DNA from: Metridium senile
Taxonomy: Eukaryota > Cnidaria > Anthozoa > Actiniaria > Metridiidae
Direction: 5' to 3'
Length of the DNA: 64,000 nucleotides
Assembly (NCBI GenBank): GCA_949775045.1
Contig: OX459105.1
Location: forward strand, 2,401,368 to 2,465,367
The position numbers and the translations under genes are program-made. The notes beneath the pieces are model-generated. The model worked only from the letters and a program-made list of their open reading frames with translations. It searched no databases and was not told where the DNA came from. Within the stretch, counting starts at the first letter, position 1. Each line of letters starts with the position of its first letter. Positions 55,809 through 64,000 of this stretch are shown in pieces.

Positions 55809-58496
55809 CTACCTTCCAAACTTGATACTCACATCATCACCAATAAGAAAGAATGGAGCCCAGTACTTGGGTTCGCTGTATTCTTTTCTGATCTCTTTCA
55901 TAGCTTTATCAAGGCTTACACTGGCACTTTCACCTCTACACAGACATTCATAAAAACTGATCATGAAACTAAGCGTCACGCTGTCATCAATGGCCCACAG
56001 AGAAGCCACAACTGCACGTGCTCCAGCTGCAAGGAAGGTGCGACTTAGCCCAACCACTCCTTCTGCTTGGATTCTCCCTCTGCCACTATGACAACAGCTC
56101 AGTACAACAAGTTGGGCTTTAATGCCAACCTGTTGCACTTCCTTCATGGTCAGCAGGTAGTCCTCTTCTTCTGGAATACCTTGTCTGTCCTGCGAGGCGA
56201 TTGGTGCCAGTGCAATCTCTCCATTGTCAGGGCTTCCATGAGCAGCAATGTGAATAATGGCAACTCCCTCCTTTAGCTTTGACAACACTACATCTTTGGT
56301 GGCTTCTGTTCCTTTCAGTGATGTGATGTTGGCTTTTGTAGTTGTTTTTGATGCATGATTGAGTAAATTAGCAATACAGTTAACCTCAATGTTTGCAGAA
56401 AATAAATCCTCAAATTCTCTTTTCTTTCCTCTAAACATGACTTCTCCAACACTGGGATTGCCTTCAATCAAGGCTCCTTGTTGACTGTGATGATCTATTG
56501 GACATTTTTGTAGAACTTTTAATATTGCTATTGATGGTACAAGGCGGATACGTTTGGTCTCAGACAGATACTGTCCAGTGTTAGGATCTATAAGGGCAGC
56601 AAATGGTACTGTATACATCTTGCCATCAGGTACTATGACAATCTCGTCATGCTGTACATGCGACAGGACTGGAGCTATTAAGGCATTGTACAGTTCTTCA
56701 AGTGGGTGTGAGTCTTGCCCAGGCTCCTCCACACTTGTATTACCTTGTGGTAAAGATTCAGTGACGCCACCACGCTGTTGGTCTTTGAGTGTCACACAAT
56801 CGTCCAGTGATCTGTTTTCACATGTCACACCTTCTTTAATCTGCATATCTTTAAATGCCCTGGAAACGGTGTCAGTAAAGAAAAGACTAATAGTGTCTTC
56901 TTCTACAGCAGAGTCAAATTGTTCCTTGTCAGTTTGTTTGAATGTGAGCGAGTCTTTAGTTAATACCCATACAGCCAGACACTCTTTTAGTAAGCTATAA
57001 TGTAGTAGAGTAAAGGCGTCATTTGAGAGAACATTTTCAACATCAGGATACGTCAGAGGTTTGGACGTGAGGTATTCTACTTGAGACATATCATATTTAA
57101 ATGTCAAGCAATCACCCAAAGCACGGGCTCGTTCACGAGTAGATACTAACAGAGCCTGCTTTGTTTGTTGTGTCTCAATATAAACAGTTGTGAGAAGCTT
57201 GTAGGCTCTCATAAATTTATCAAAAATTGAAATTTTGAACTGATCATGGTAGTGAAGTTGTGAGAACAAATAATCACAGCAATCAAGTGCCTTTCTCAAG
57301 TATTTCTCTGATTTAGCCATGTAGCTCACATCTGTCTCATGTCCATGTTCTTCATTGTCTTTGGCTAATGAATGGTATGTCTCACCTAATAGGTAGCATG
57401 CCTTTCCCTCCCATTCTTTATTACCAATAGATAATGCAATATCCAAGCTTTGCTCTGACATACTAATGGCTTCCGGAAATTCACCAATATTGAAATGTAA
57501 ATCTGCCCTATTACAATAGATCATTGACTCTGTAGCCTTTTCCTTTATTTCTTTAGCAATTATGAGACTGTTGTCATAGAATTCATTTGCTTTTTTGTAT
57601 AGCTCCATATCCTTAAAACAGTTTCCGATGTTCATATTGACATCAGCTTGTAATTGTTTGTCATCCAGCTGTTCAGCAATTGTCAAGCTTTTCAAGTAGT
57701 AGGGAATAGCACCTTGCTTATCTCCACAATCACTGAGAACATTCCCAAGATTTCCATAACAATGTCCTTGAAGGCCTTTATAACTCATATCTTCGGCTAT
57801 AGTAAGACTTTGTTTGTAAAAGTCAATTGCCTTTTCAAAATTGTTTAACTTGCCATGTATAGCTCCCAAGTTAAGCAATGAGCTGGCTTTTCCTTCCTTA
57901 TCTCCTAAATTATCACAAATCCTTAGACTCTCCTCTTGAAAATGAATTGCATTATTGTACTTTCCTTGCTTATCATATGACACTGATAGATTTGCATAAC
58001 ATTTTGCTAAAACACTTTCATTTCCCAGTTGTTTGCACATATTAATAGCTTTGTTGTAACACTTCATGCTATTTTGATATTCATATAGGAAACCATAAGC
58101 ACTTCCAAGATACAAATAGGACTTTGCTATCAGCTCTGAGTCACCAGTTCTTAATGCAATATCAAAGGCTTGTTTTGAATACTTCATATAATCATTATAT
58201 TGTCCCAGTTTGCTATAAGCCTCTCCTAAGCCACTGCACATTTGCCACTCCAGTTTCTTATCACCAGTCTCTTGTACAATTGACAGGCCTTTTTGATAAT
58301 AATCAACAGCTTCATGATACTTTTCAATTGACAGATAAAGCTCAGCTAGTCCGTAATGTGTCCATGCCTCTTCCTGTTTTGATCTATTGCTTCGTGCTGC
58401 AATTACCAGGGCTTTGTTAAAATATCTAATAGCCTCTTTATACTGACCATCTTCTTGTTTTGATTTACCAATGGAAAATGCTTTCGACCATTTCAT
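55809..58496 (-). CDS. TPR-CHAT protease-like protein, unit B (895 aa)
   Basis: Paralogue of the 46636-49347 gene and uninterrupted over its whole length. Same layout: about nine TPRs (~1-370), linker, CHAT domain (~632-895) with HIAAHGSPDNGEI (His ~753) and VVLSCCHSGRGRI (Cys ~801/802), ending YWAPFFLIGDDVSIKFGR. Differences concentrate in the TPR faces and linker. One residue is inserted near position 33 (AARSNRSK), and a ~9-residue in-frame deletion lies in the linker (VEEDTISLF). The catalytic core and the segment from EEEDYLLTMKEVQQ to SCCHSG are almost identical. All indels keep frame, which argues that both copies are, or recently were, functional. Confidence 0.92.
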   Translation of the reverse strand: MKWSKAFSIGKSKQEDGQYKEAIRYFNKALVIAARSNRSKQEEAWTHYGLAELYLSIEKYHEAVDYYQKGLSIVQETGDKKLEWQMCSGLGEAYSKLGQYNDYMKYSKQAFDIALRTGDSELIAKSYLYLGSAYGFLYEYQNSMKCYNKAINMCKQLGNESVLAKCYANLSVSYDKQGKYNNAIHFQEESLRICDNLGDKEGKASSLLNLGAIHGKLNNFEKAIDFYKQSLTIAEDMSYKGLQGHCYGNLGNVLSDCGDKQGAIPYYLKSLTIAEQLDDKQLQADVNMNIGNCFKDMELYKKANEFYDNSLIIAKEIKEKATESMIYCNRADLHFNIGEFPEAISMSEQSLDIALSIGNKEWEGKACYLLGETYHSLAKDNEEHGHETDVSYMAKSEKYLRKALDCCDYLFSQLHYHDQFKISIFDKFMRAYKLLTTVYIETQQTKQALLVSTRERARALGDCLTFKYDMSQVEYLTSKPLTYPDVENVLSNDAFTLLHYSLLKECLAVWVLTKDSLTFKQTDKEQFDSAVEEDTISLFFTDTVSRAFKDMQIKEGVTCENRSLDDCVTLKDQQRGGVTESLPQGNTSVEEPGQDSHPLEELYNALIAPVLSHVQHDEIVIVPDGKMYTVPFAALIDPNTGQYLSETKRIRLVPSIAILKVLQKCPIDHHSQQGALIEGNPSVGEVMFRGKKREFEDLFSANIEVNCIANLLNHASKTTTKANITSLKGTEATKDVVLSKLKEGVAIIHIAAHGSPDNGEIALAPIASQDRQGIPEEEDYLLTMKEVQQVGIKAQLVVLSCCHSGRGRIQAEGVVGLSRTFLAAGARAVVASLWAIDDSVTLSFMISFYECLCRGESASVSLDKAMKEIRKEYSEPKYWAPFFLIGDDVSIKFGR

Positions 58497-58763
58497 TGTG
58501 TGACTCCAATCAAAGAATCGACAAACTTTATTTGGGTTTCCTGTATTTCAAAAAGCCAAAAAAGAAACATTGACTTCAATGTAAACGATGTACATAAAAA
58601 AGATAATAAAACAAGCTGGGTTTAAGGACTAAAAACAGTCTTGTTGTCAAACTTTGTCACTATCTTACCTTAGTTAATGTTACACACACTATCCCTTGTC
58701 TATCGATGATAAGATGAACCACACTTTGTAGCTTTTAACCGTCTAAGAACGTATCTAGTTCAA
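58497..58763 (-). promoter_or_regulatory. 5' flank of the unit B TPR-CHAT gene
   Basis: Matches the unit A flank closely, including the donor-like CTAAGGTAAGATA on the minus strand (near 58674), so the two genes probably share promoter architecture. Confidence 0.4.
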
Positions 58764-59135
58764 GCAAAGTTTTGCTTCTCGGAAAAGCGCTTACGAAGCA
58801 GATTCTTCTCGGACTTCCGGGTTGTGTACAACCGCTGTACACAGACAGGCTGATTTTGACACAGGTAGCCCAAGCTATCTGTCTGTGGTTTCATATAAGC
58901 GTTCTATGGGAGAATATGGCGGTTTTAAAAATATACAAAATTTGTATAAATAATAACAATGCTTGTTTCTTATGTTATACTCTGACTTCCTGTGAAGTTT
59001 CAAGTCATTTGTAGCAGTATTGAGCGAGTATTGAACAATTGTCTCTCCCTTGATATTATTATTTGACAGGGAAAGATGGGAAATGATGGATGTTTTGTGA
59101 GTGATAGTCTTGTGTTGATCATCATTAAAGACAGT

Positions 59136-59380
59136 AAATAGAAACTAGCGAGTAAACTAGTTAGGCTGCATCGGTGTTTGATATAAACGATAGGTAATAG
59201 AATGAAAAATTTTAAGTACTGAAACCGTAAAAAATGTTTAACTTTTAACTGACGTTTCGAGCTATAGTCCTTCGTCGGTGTAAGAAAACGTAAGGACAAG
59301 GAGGGCTAAAGCTCGAAATGTTAGTAAAGTTAAGTCAACATTTTTCATGGTTTTCAGCCAATTTCATTCTATTACCTATC
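59136..59380. repeat. Short ~95 bp array and palindromic motif between units B and C
   Basis: One unit (ACTAGCGAGTAAACTAGT, GGTGTTTGATATAAACGATA), then CTGACGTTTCGAGC...CCTTCGTCGG and inverted GGGCTAAAGCTCGAAATG. Confidence 0.8.
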
Positions 59381-59566
59381 ATAAAATGTACTGTAAAAAT
59401 ACAAGGCTGGGAGCTCAGCACCACATAGCAGATATAAGGGAGTGTTGACCCCAGTTGACACACTCAAATACCTTATTTTCTTGCTTTTAGAACATTACAG
59501 ATGAAGATATTGATAAACAAAAAATTAAGTAAGTTAATTGGAGTCGGGCGGAGATAGCTTGACTTT

Positions 59567-59892
59567 GGGGGGGGGGGGGGGGGGGAGGGGGGGGGGGGTT
59601 ACTTGACCCAGTTTCTGACGGGAACGTTCCGCTGGTACCTCTAAACCCTGACCCTATTTAAGACAGCAGAATCCTAAAAATATGTACCCTATTTCAAGAT
59701 AAATTGGTAAACAGTAGACCCTATCCAAGACTCAAGGCGGAAATCGTATACCATAACGGTAAGACAATTTAAGACAAATTAGGTTAAATTGTATACCCTA
59801 TTCAAGACACCAAGGCAAAAACCATACCCTATTTGGCGGAACGTCCTCGTATAGTAAAAATAAGGGAGTACCCCCCCCCCCCCCCCCCGGGG
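59567..59892. mobile_element. MITE with poly-G/poly-C ends, unit C
   Basis: Begins with over 20 G, then GGAACGTTCCGC; ends GGCGGAACGTCC...GGGAGTACCCC and a C-run. CCCTATTTAAGAC-type blocks repeat inside. Absent from unit A at the equivalent site (43783). Confidence 0.75.
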
Positions 59893-60117
59893 AAAAAACA
59901 TACATCTATTTATGAAACAAAATTTAAATATGTCTACATTTGAAGAGGGGGACACGGGGGATCGCAGTATTAATGCATTTTTTTAGTGCAGTGTTACGGT
60001 GATGTAAATGCCTTCGGTGTGCGGTGTTTGCTTGAATATACACCTATTTCAAAAATCGTTGTTGCAAACACTAGCCACAGTCCACACTCTGTAGCCTGCA
60101 AAGGATGTCAGTATTTC

Positions 60118-60560
60118 TTAATAATAATAATAATACTTTATTTCTTAAAAAACGCATTTAAAACTCTCAATGCTTTTTACATGATAAAAATATATATATA
60201 TAGGAAATGATAAAACAATGAAAAAATTATGAAAACGAAACGAAGAAAAATGTTTAAAACTTTGTATGTACATATCAGTAAAAAAGAAAAATATAAATTA
60301 TATCTATAATTTAGGTGTTGAATAAAAATGTTTTTGTTCTCTTCTTAAATATTTCAACTGAGGAAGATTCCTTAATCTCGATTGGCAGATAGTTCCAAAG
60401 CTTCGGGGCACAAACAGAAAAGCCCTTTCGCCAAAAGTTGATGTCAGTTTGATAGTGGAATGGTGAGTAGGTTTTTGTCATTAGACCTTAAGTTACGTTG
60501 CTGCTTGTATGGAACTAGTAGACTAGATAAATAGTCTGGTGAGATAAATAGTCCGGTATA
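60118..60560 (-). mobile_element. 5'-truncated LINE, 3' end of ORF2
   Basis: On the minus strand YKQQRNLRSNDKNLLTIPLS is followed, after a frameshift, by FSVCAPKLWNYLPIEIKESS and VEIFKKRTKTFLFNT-stop. This is the standard CR1/L2/jockey-type C-terminus. The 3' tail is an (ATT)n run at 60120-60135. The insertion interrupts the inverted-repeat element that is intact in unit B. Confidence 0.85.
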
Positions 60561-62040
60561 GTTCTCTTGTTATCGATATATTCATAACATATTTTGGTTG
60601 TCTGTGTTTGTGTTATATCACCATAACAATTTGTTGTTGTGGTTGATGATAAAACAAATATTTCTTTATAAAACATGCAGTGTATTAAATCACAAATGAT
60701 GTCCATGTAACCCACATCCTTTGCAGGCTTCAGAGTGTGGACTGTAGCTTCGGCTGCGACAATGATTTTTGAAATAGCTGTTTATTCGAATAATCATTCA
60801 AAATGTGTTCAAGTGCGTTGACTGTAAGAATAATATGAATACAAAATAATTCAGATATTTTGCTGATATGTTTTTTTGTTGCAATAAGGTTCCAATCTGA
60901 ATCAAATGTGTATTATGGTTCAGCGCGCCTATGGGATGATGGCATTATACTGCCTCAAGACACACGAAAGGTATATACATTCATTCACTTATTTATCCAT
61001 TCATTCATCTACTTATTTATACATTCATTCACTTATTTATTCATCTATTTATTTATCCGTTCATATTATTTATCCATTCATTAGTACATTATCCACTCAT
61101 TGATATATCAATACATTCATTAATTTATCCATTCATTCACTCATTTATTTCTCCATCCATTCTTTCATTCATCCATTTATTCATTCATTCATCCATTTAT
61201 TTATCAATTCATTTATTTCTCCATCCATCCATCAATTCTTTCAATATATTTATTCATTCATTTATTTATCCATACATCAATTCTTTCTTTCATTCATCCA
61301 TTTATTTATTTATTCCTTCATTCATTTCTTCATCCATCCATACATCAATTCATCCATTTATTGATTCCTTCATTCATTTCTCCATCCATCCATCCATTAA
61401 TTCATCATTTTATTTTTGTTAGGTTCTTGCTATGAGTCTGCGGGCTACCAGTGTCACAACACCATCTGTCACCCAACCCAAATATGGCATCATTCGAATG
61501 TAAATTAATGGAGACTCTATCCCCTCAGAGTCATGTCTTGTAGATATTATCAGACATTGGCCACTATATAAAACACATGTACACAAATTTTTCAAAAAAA
61601 TTTTTGTTTCATTATTTTCTACTTGCTCTTTACCATTGGTAAATCTGACGGTTTGTTAAGCAACGAGAAATAAACGAACACAGACGTACAAATGATAAAT
61701 ACTAATATAGATCAAGAAACCCTCTGATTTCCAGGCTATAGAATACCTGACAAACAAACTCGAATTCAGAACATACCAGAACATACCTCGAACCAGAAGA
61801 AAGTGTTTGTGTACTGGGGATGGTCGCTTACGAGAACCTTAACACAGGAAGCCCAAAACGACAAGAACCCTATCACATGAAGCCGAAACCATGTGTGGCA
61901 GCCCAGGCACTTGACTTTTATCGACAATAAATTTACTAGCGATCTTTCGCCTTATAGATAACTAAACACTACACATGCATTGATATGTTGATATCGAAGC
62001 AATTTGTGCCGTGTTTTAAAAGGTCAATCATTTTTATAAG

Positions 62041-63263
62041 AGGGTCCCCTATACCACCTCGCAAAATGCATTAACATAAAATAAATTGGTCATTTCACGA
62101 ATCACGCAAAATAATGAAAACTTTTTCACGTTCAAGCAAAAATCGACGTAATCAAGTTTCACGAATCATGTTAAAAGAATCACGCATAAAGGAAAAGATG
62201 GATTCACGTGGACGCATAAAGTTTGAATCACGAATCACAAATAAAAAAAATAGGCAGTCTAAGACTGCATGAGGCTACTGCTTGAAACAGATAATATATA
62301 AACTGAACAATCAATGTGCAAAAATAATGTTCGATCTGAAGAAGAGATAGAAATGAATCGGTGGCTGTTTATATGAAGGTGAGTTGTCCCTGCTAAGCGG
62401 GATAACTCTATTGTTTTGAGTCCCACGGGCATGGAATACAAAACAAAAGAGTTATCCCGGCTAGCAGGGACAACTCGCTTTCATATAAACAGCCCCTTAG
62501 AGAACAATATGTATTTGTGCAGTCGCGTCCAAATTTGCAGAACAATAATAAAACTGATAGTTGTCGAAGCTTATTTATTGTAGAGCAGAGGAGAGCAATA
62601 TTCCCGGTAATATTGTACACTATTTATGTGCACCTTTCATTACGTTTATAGTGAATGTTGTTTCGGCGGCTATTCGCACCAATTTTACTATACGAAAATA
62701 TTTGTCAAAAGCTCATTCTTAGAATAAAACTCATTTAGTATTTTGAAAAGTGACAAACATAGAGCAAAATGTGAGATTCTTGACCTGATATATGTTGATC
62801 TGACCTTAAAAATGCCAAAAATCGAAGGGCACTTCTATCGGTGTGTCATGACTAATGTCGGGCTAATGCCATGCTTTTTTTGTCAAAACAAATCATCCTT
62901 TTCACGGTTTTAAACGTCTCATTAAACCTAAAAAACTTCATGAATAGTACAAATACACATTAAAAATTATTTTTCTTTAGACAGATATGAAGTAGCAGCC
63001 AAAATATAAACGCATCGATCGTTCAAAGATGGCCACTCTTTCGAATTCTCGAAATTACAGTCACACCATGTGTCGACCACGTGAGGAAATTGGTATTTTC
63101 GGGTTTCCTGTGGTGTTATGGACTTGCTTGCTATCTTACATACACGACAGCAATAAGGCTACACCTCCATATATGGAGGAGTAGCCTCAAAAATGCTCTA
63201 ATCACGTCTCACGCAAAAATAAATAGGCCGATCACGATTCACGCAAAAGGTATAAGGGACCCT
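62041..63263. mobile_element. 1.2 kb hAT-like element unique to unit C
   Basis: Termini AGGGTCCCCTATACC and GGTATAAGGGACCCT are inverted. An 8-bp flanking repeat (TTTATAAG at 62033, CTTATAAG at 63264, one mismatch) fits hAT-type insertion. TCACGAATCACGCAAAA-type subterminal repeats occur at both ends. No transposase frame. Units A and B have the empty site. Confidence 0.85.
62362..62494. mobile_element. Hairpin nested in the hAT-like element
   Basis: GGCTGTTTATATGAA(A)G and GAGTTGTCCCTGCTA pair with their inverted copies at the right; the loop is GTTTTGAGTCCCACGGGC. Confidence 0.8.
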
Positions 63264-63463
63264 CTTATAAGATAAAAGGCAACAGCCTGGGCTGCCTGTG
63301 GTAACACGTCCTGATTCACATTCATTTCCGGGGTCAGTTGGGTCAGTTTGTAAACATGGTAAAAGTTTTTATTACAACAACACACTTGTAATTGCCAACC
63401 AGATATGTAGTTATTACTTGGGTTCAATTCATTAAATCAATTTAGAGACGATATATATATTAC

Positions 63464-64000
63464 TTTGCCTCTTGGTGCATGGTTGGTGTGTTGAACATAA
63501 CCATGAAATGTGACAAGACGTACGCGTAAAAAATAACAAAGTTCAATGTCCTCACTGGCACGTCAGAAAATATAGATACATTACGACTGTCAGTCCCTAC
63601 GGCAGGATAATGTCCTAACCTAATGCATTCATGTTAAATTGAATTGTTTAAGTGAAATATTCTTTTTGTTTGCTTTGCGGGTCATATAATAAAATGATTT
63701 GCACTGGGTTATAGGTTTAGCCAGGCAGGAATATACTTGGCTCTTGGTTGTATGTAAGTTTAACATAATATTGAGTTAAATACTGTGCTGTTTGGCCGTT
63801 CCACTCAGTCAATAATTTCAATATTATACTAAATAAACATAAATCAATAAAATGGCTAATGAATACAACAATGATTATCAATATTACTGTTATCATTCCA
63901 TGGTTATCATTATCATTAGTAAATAAATAATGATGATGATGATGATAATAATAATAATAAATAGAAGATATCACATGGGCGCGCAGGGATACAAATATTA
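63464..64000. other. Unique sequence to the right edge with a short GAT run
   Basis: After the end of unit C homology I see no gene. A GAT/AAT microsatellite lies at about 63925-63960. Confidence 0.5.

Larger units (their letters stand above)
52280..59384. repeat. Segmental duplication unit B
   Basis: Second copy of MCCC2-like exons 12-14 and the TPR-CHAT gene, in the same order and orientations as unit A, ending at a short version of the ~95 bp array (59136-59380). Confidence 0.9.
59491..61503 (+). pseudogene. Extra copy of MCCC2-like exons 12-14 (unit C)
   Basis: Exon 12 (59491-59528, [13 protein letters not shown]), exon 13 (60889-60970) and exon 14 (61423-61503) all keep splice sites and phase. 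Changes from unit A are few (Thr to Ile in exon 12; Ala to Val in ATSVTT). There is no start or upstream exon. Two transposable elements sit in the 12-13 intron. Confidence 0.85.
59385..63463. repeat. Segmental duplication unit C (truncated)
   Basis: Carries MCCC2-like exons 12-14 and downstream sequence. Homology stops at about 63463 (TTTAGAGACGATATA), some 0.7 kb short of where the TPR-CHAT gene would begin. No trace of the protease gene follows. Confidence 0.88.

Overview
The window is nuclear DNA from an animal. It has spliced genes with GT-AG introns, AT-rich intergenic and intronic DNA, 5'-truncated LINEs, tRNA-derived SINEs, many hairpin-type MITEs and unusually abundant ATC/GAT microsatellites. 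Two large TPR-CHAT genes and the overall style fit a non-bilaterian or early-branching marine invertebrate, with a cnidarian as first guess. That placement is inference; no single feature proves it.

Layout. (1) 1759-28027, plus strand: about 31 exons of one gene whose 5' end lies off the left edge. It encodes a leucine-rich-repeat (LRR) protein with a long helical middle, a small CAP-Gly/SH3-like stretch and a low-complexity tail; I cannot name it. Its introns hold a 3.7 kb foldback element, a minisatellite that repeats the 5' splice site, LINE ends, many palindromic MITEs and the first of two copies of a piggyBac-like element. (2) 28.1-31.8 kb: intergenic DNA with the second piggyBac-like copy nested inside a MITE, then a long ATC tract. 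(3) 31796-36153, minus strand: an eight-exon EBP2 (EBNA1BP2) gene for ribosome biogenesis. (4) 36154-36452: a 299 bp head-to-head promoter. (5) 36453-44549, plus strand: a 14-exon gene for a mitochondrial methylcrotonoyl-CoA carboxylase beta-like protein (MCCC2-like). Its C-terminal half has lost two loops conserved in true MCCC2. (6) 43.1-63.46 kb: a tandem segmental duplication. Units A and B each carry the last exons of the MCCC2-like gene on the plus strand, then a TPR-CHAT protease-like gene on the minus strand (903 and 895 aa). Unit C carries only the terminal exons and ends before the protease gene. A shared ~95 bp minisatellite lies at the junctions. Comparing units reveals filled and empty sites for at least five transposable elements.

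The genes do not form a pathway. EBP2 and the MCCC2-like gene share a promoter region. The TPR-CHAT genes are linked to the carboxylase gene only through the duplication that multiplied its last exons. Exon boundaries were read by eye from splice sites and reading phase. They are consistent except around exons 6-8 of the LRR gene and the 3' end of EBP2.
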